Origin: JBBSUX01 sp038234045
Lineage (GTDB): Bacteria > Pseudomonadota > Gammaproteobacteria > Burkholderiales > Burkholderiaceae_C
Length of the DNA stretch: 14,779 nt
Direction of reading: 5' to 3'
Assembly: GCA_038234045.1 (NCBI GenBank)
Contig: JBBSUX010000060.1
Span: forward strand, 1 to 14,779
Shown piece after piece: positions 13,195 to 14,779 of this stretch (position 1 is its first letter; the number at the start of each line of letters is the position of its first letter). The position numbers were made by a program, and so were the translations under genes. Below the pieces are notes generated by a model. The model ran no database searches, was not told the DNA's origin, and was given only the letters and a program-made list of their open reading frames with translations.

Positions 13195-14463
13195 ATGAAT
13201 CTTATCGACCGTGCCCAGAACATCGTCCTGCGCCCCAAGGCCACCTGGCCCGTTATCGACGCCGAGCCCGCTGACGCCGCGTCGCTCTACAAGAATTACC
13301 TGATGATCCTGGCGCTGATCCCGGCGCTTGCAGGCTTCATCGGCCTGTCGCTCGTGGGTGTGGGCGCCTTTGGTTTCAATGTGCGGGTGCCGGTCTTGAG
13401 CGGTCTAGTGTCGATGGTGCTTCGCTATCTGCTCTCGCTGGGGATGATCTTCGTGCTGGCTCTTATCGTTGAAGCACTGGCCCCCTCTTTCGGCGGCGTG
13501 AAGAGCCGCATCAGTGCACTAAAGCTGGTGGTCTATGCCAGTACCGCTGCGATGCTGGGCGGCATCTTCAGCCTGCTCCCCGTGCTGGGCGTTCTCGGCA
13601 TGATCGCCGGCTTGTATTCTCTCTATCTGCTCTACACCGGCTTGCCAGTGCTGATGAAGTGCCCGCCGGAAAAAGCCGTGGTCTACACCGCCGTCGTCAC
13701 CGTGTGCGCCATCGTCGCGGCGATTATCGTGGGCGCCATCAGTGCCGCACTGATCCCAACCGGTCTGCTGGCTGGCCACATGGCCGCGCCCTCGCGCGTT
13801 GCAATCACCACGCCCGACGGCAGCATCGCCATCGACACCGTGCGCATGCAGGAAGCTGCCAAGGGGATGGAGGGAGCAAGTCGCCGCATGGCTGAGGCGC
13901 AGCAGGATAACAAGGGGCCCGCCACACCCGAGGCAGCGGCCCAGGCAGCACGCGATGCGATGAACACGATGCTGGGTGCAGCCACTGGCAAAGCCGCCGG
14001 TGCGGCGTTTCCACCGGCGCAACTCAAGGCCTTTTTGCCGGATACAAGTACGTCGCTGCCGCGCGAATCAATTGAAGCGCAGGGCGGCGCGGCGATGGGT
14101 CTGGCCGGCAGCAGCGCCAACGCGGTCTATCACCAGGGCGATCGCCGGCTCTCGCTGTCCATCACCGATGCGGGTGGCGCCGGCGGCCTGCTTGCTGCAA
14201 CAGCTTGGGCGCAAATCACACTCGATCGCGAAACTGCCGACAGCGTGGAGAAGGTACGTCGCGAGGGCAAGCGCACCGTGCGCGAGGAGTACAGCAAGAA
14301 CGGCTCACATGCGCAGTACATGGTGATCCTGGACAACGGCGTTCTGGTGCAGGGAGATGGCGAAAGTCTGGGCATTGACGACGTGAAGAAGGCCGTCCAG
14401 GCGATCGATCTTTCCTCTCTCGAATCGCTCAAACGCGTACCGATAGAGTCGATGCAGAAGTGA
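13195..14463 (+). CDS. Yip1-family membrane protein with C-terminal soluble domain
   Basis: The 422-residue protein has two parts. Residues 1-195 match bacterial Yip1-type membrane proteins: NLIDRAQNIVLRPKATWPVIDAEP at the start, then about five hydrophobic helices (about 37-59, 70-97, 111-131, 132-150, 163-194) with the conserved YTGLPVLMKCPPEKA loop at 147-161. Residues 200-275 form an Ala/Met/Gln-rich linker. Residues 279-412 form a soluble alpha/beta domain with LPRESIEAQGG, AVYHQGDRRLSLSITDAGG, LAATAWAQITLD, and VREEYSKNG followed by VILDNGVLVQGDG. I recall this domain as also occurring alone in uncharacterised exported proteins, but cannot name it. The function is unknown. ATG 13195 follows GAAGGA with good spacing; the frame extends to an ATG at 13171 that lacks such a site. 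Confidence 0.8.
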   Translation: MNLIDRAQNIVLRPKATWPVIDAEPADAASLYKNYLMILALIPALAGFIGLSLVGVGAFGFNVRVPVLSGLVSMVLRYLLSLGMIFVLALIVEALAPSFGGVKSRISALKLVVYASTAAMLGGIFSLLPVLGVLGMIAGLYSLYLLYTGLPVLMKCPPEKAVVYTAVVTVCAIVAAIIVGAISAALIPTGLLAGHMAAPSRVAITTPDGSIAIDTVRMQEAAKGMEGASRRMAEAQQDNKGPATPEAAAQAARDAMNTMLGAATGKAAGAAFPPAQLKAFLPDTSTSLPRESIEAQGGAAMGLAGSSANAVYHQGDRRLSLSITDAGGAGGLLAATAWAQITLDRETADSVEKVRREGKRTVREEYSKNGSHAQYMVILDNGVLVQGDGESLGIDDVKKAVQAIDLSSLESLKRVPIESMQK

Positions 14464-14480
14464 TTTGCGAGTCGCCGAAT

Positions 14481-14511
14481 TGCCGTTGCGCCCAAGCCGG
14501 CAGGCCTTTTT
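14481..14511 (+). terminator. Candidate terminator after the Yip1-type gene
   Basis: TGCCG (14481-14485) can pair with CGGCA (14498-14502); alternatively AAGCC pairs with GGCCTT with one bulge (14494-14508). Both are followed by five T residues at 14507-14511. The stems are short, so the call is weak. Confidence 0.3.
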
Positions 14512-14574
14512 GCCCGCACCTGCGCATCGCGCTCGGTTGAAGCGCGGAGCTCTCGAACTCTGGTCCTGAAACAG

Positions 14575-14779
14575 ATGTCCATTGACCTGATCCTGGTTCG
14601 TCATGGCGAAACCGATGCGAACCGCGAACGGCGATTCCAGGGTCATGTCGATGTCGCGCTGAACGCGATCGGTCTGCTGCAGGCTGAACGCCTTGCGGTG
14701 AGGCTCGCTGCAGAAGCCCGGATCGACGCCTTCGTCACCAGTGATCTGAGCCGCGCGCGCCGGACCGCCGCGCCCATCA
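14575..14779 (+). CDS. Histidine phosphatase family protein, N-terminal part (3' truncated)
   Basis: The frame starts at ATG 14575 and runs off the right edge after 68 codons. MSIDLILVRHGETDANRERR carries the RHGE catalytic motif (R9, H10, G11, E12), in which the histidine becomes phosphorylated. GHVDVALNAIGLLQAERLA and FVTSDLSRARRTAAPI are the next conserved blocks of the phosphoglycerate mutase-like superfamily. This branch includes cofactor-dependent phosphoglycerate mutase, alpha-ribazole phosphatase (CobC) and broad phosphatases, and the visible part cannot separate them. The 111-base gap before it holds a weak terminator candidate. There is no strong Shine-Dalgarno. Confidence 0.85.
   Translation, partial: MSIDLILVRHGETDANRERRFQGHVDVALNAIGLLQAERLAVRLAAEARIDAFVTSDLSRARRTAAPI

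Noticed and set aside
1..14779. CRISPR array, tRNA, rRNA, insertion sequence or prophage
   Set aside because: I saw no regularly spaced repeats, cloverleaf-like sequence, rRNA segment, transposase or integrase motifs in the window.

Overview
The window is one contiguous, gene-dense piece of a high-GC proteobacterial chromosome. Its gene order (Tim44-like, ubiJ, ubiB, symporter, FmdB zinc ribbon, DUF502, aspS, nudB) and an intergenic stem-loop near 385-504, which resembles repeats I remember from Comamonadaceae-type genomes, point to Burkholderiales (Betaproteobacteria). This placement is inferred from protein families and gene order, not from a database search. No rRNA, tRNA, CRISPR array, transposase, integrase or phage gene is visible. 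Most of the window is ordinary core chromosome.

Layout. (1) 2-2771: the end of a Tim44-like gene, then ubiJ and ubiB, accessory factors of aerobic ubiquinone synthesis; ubiE probably lies just outside the left edge. (2) 2880-4322: a sodium:solute symporter. (3) 4439-7395: a probable operon of FmdB-type zinc ribbon, DUF502 membrane protein and aspS, behind a leader that holds a TATAAT box, a pyrimidine-rich tract and a GC hairpin. The aspartyl-tRNA synthetase carries residues typical of the non-discriminating type, so this cell probably makes Asn-tRNA by transamidation. (4) 7498-8175: a glutathione S-transferase. (5) 8268-10028: nudB, folE and a short BLUF blue-light sensor. FolE and NudB are consecutive enzymes of folate synthesis. 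(6) 10088-11928: an EamA transporter overlapping by ATGA with a DUF429 RNase H-fold protein. (7) 12023-12772, minus strand: a stand-alone EAL phosphodiesterase with all catalytic residues. (8) 12910-14463: a small exported protein and a Yip1-type membrane protein with an extra soluble domain. (9) 14575-end: the start of a histidine phosphatase gene.

The most interesting combination is the short BLUF protein and the stand-alone, apparently active EAL protein about 2 kb apart. Together they could form a split blue-light switch for cyclic di-GMP, as known for PapB/PapA of Rhodopseudomonas palustris. The EAL leader can also fold so that its Shine-Dalgarno sequence is paired. Smaller signals are -10-like boxes 6-7 nt before three start codons (possible leaderless mRNAs), a 20-bp-phased direct repeat upstream of the small exported protein, and several intergenic inverted repeats. 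All genic gaps are shorter than 300 bases.
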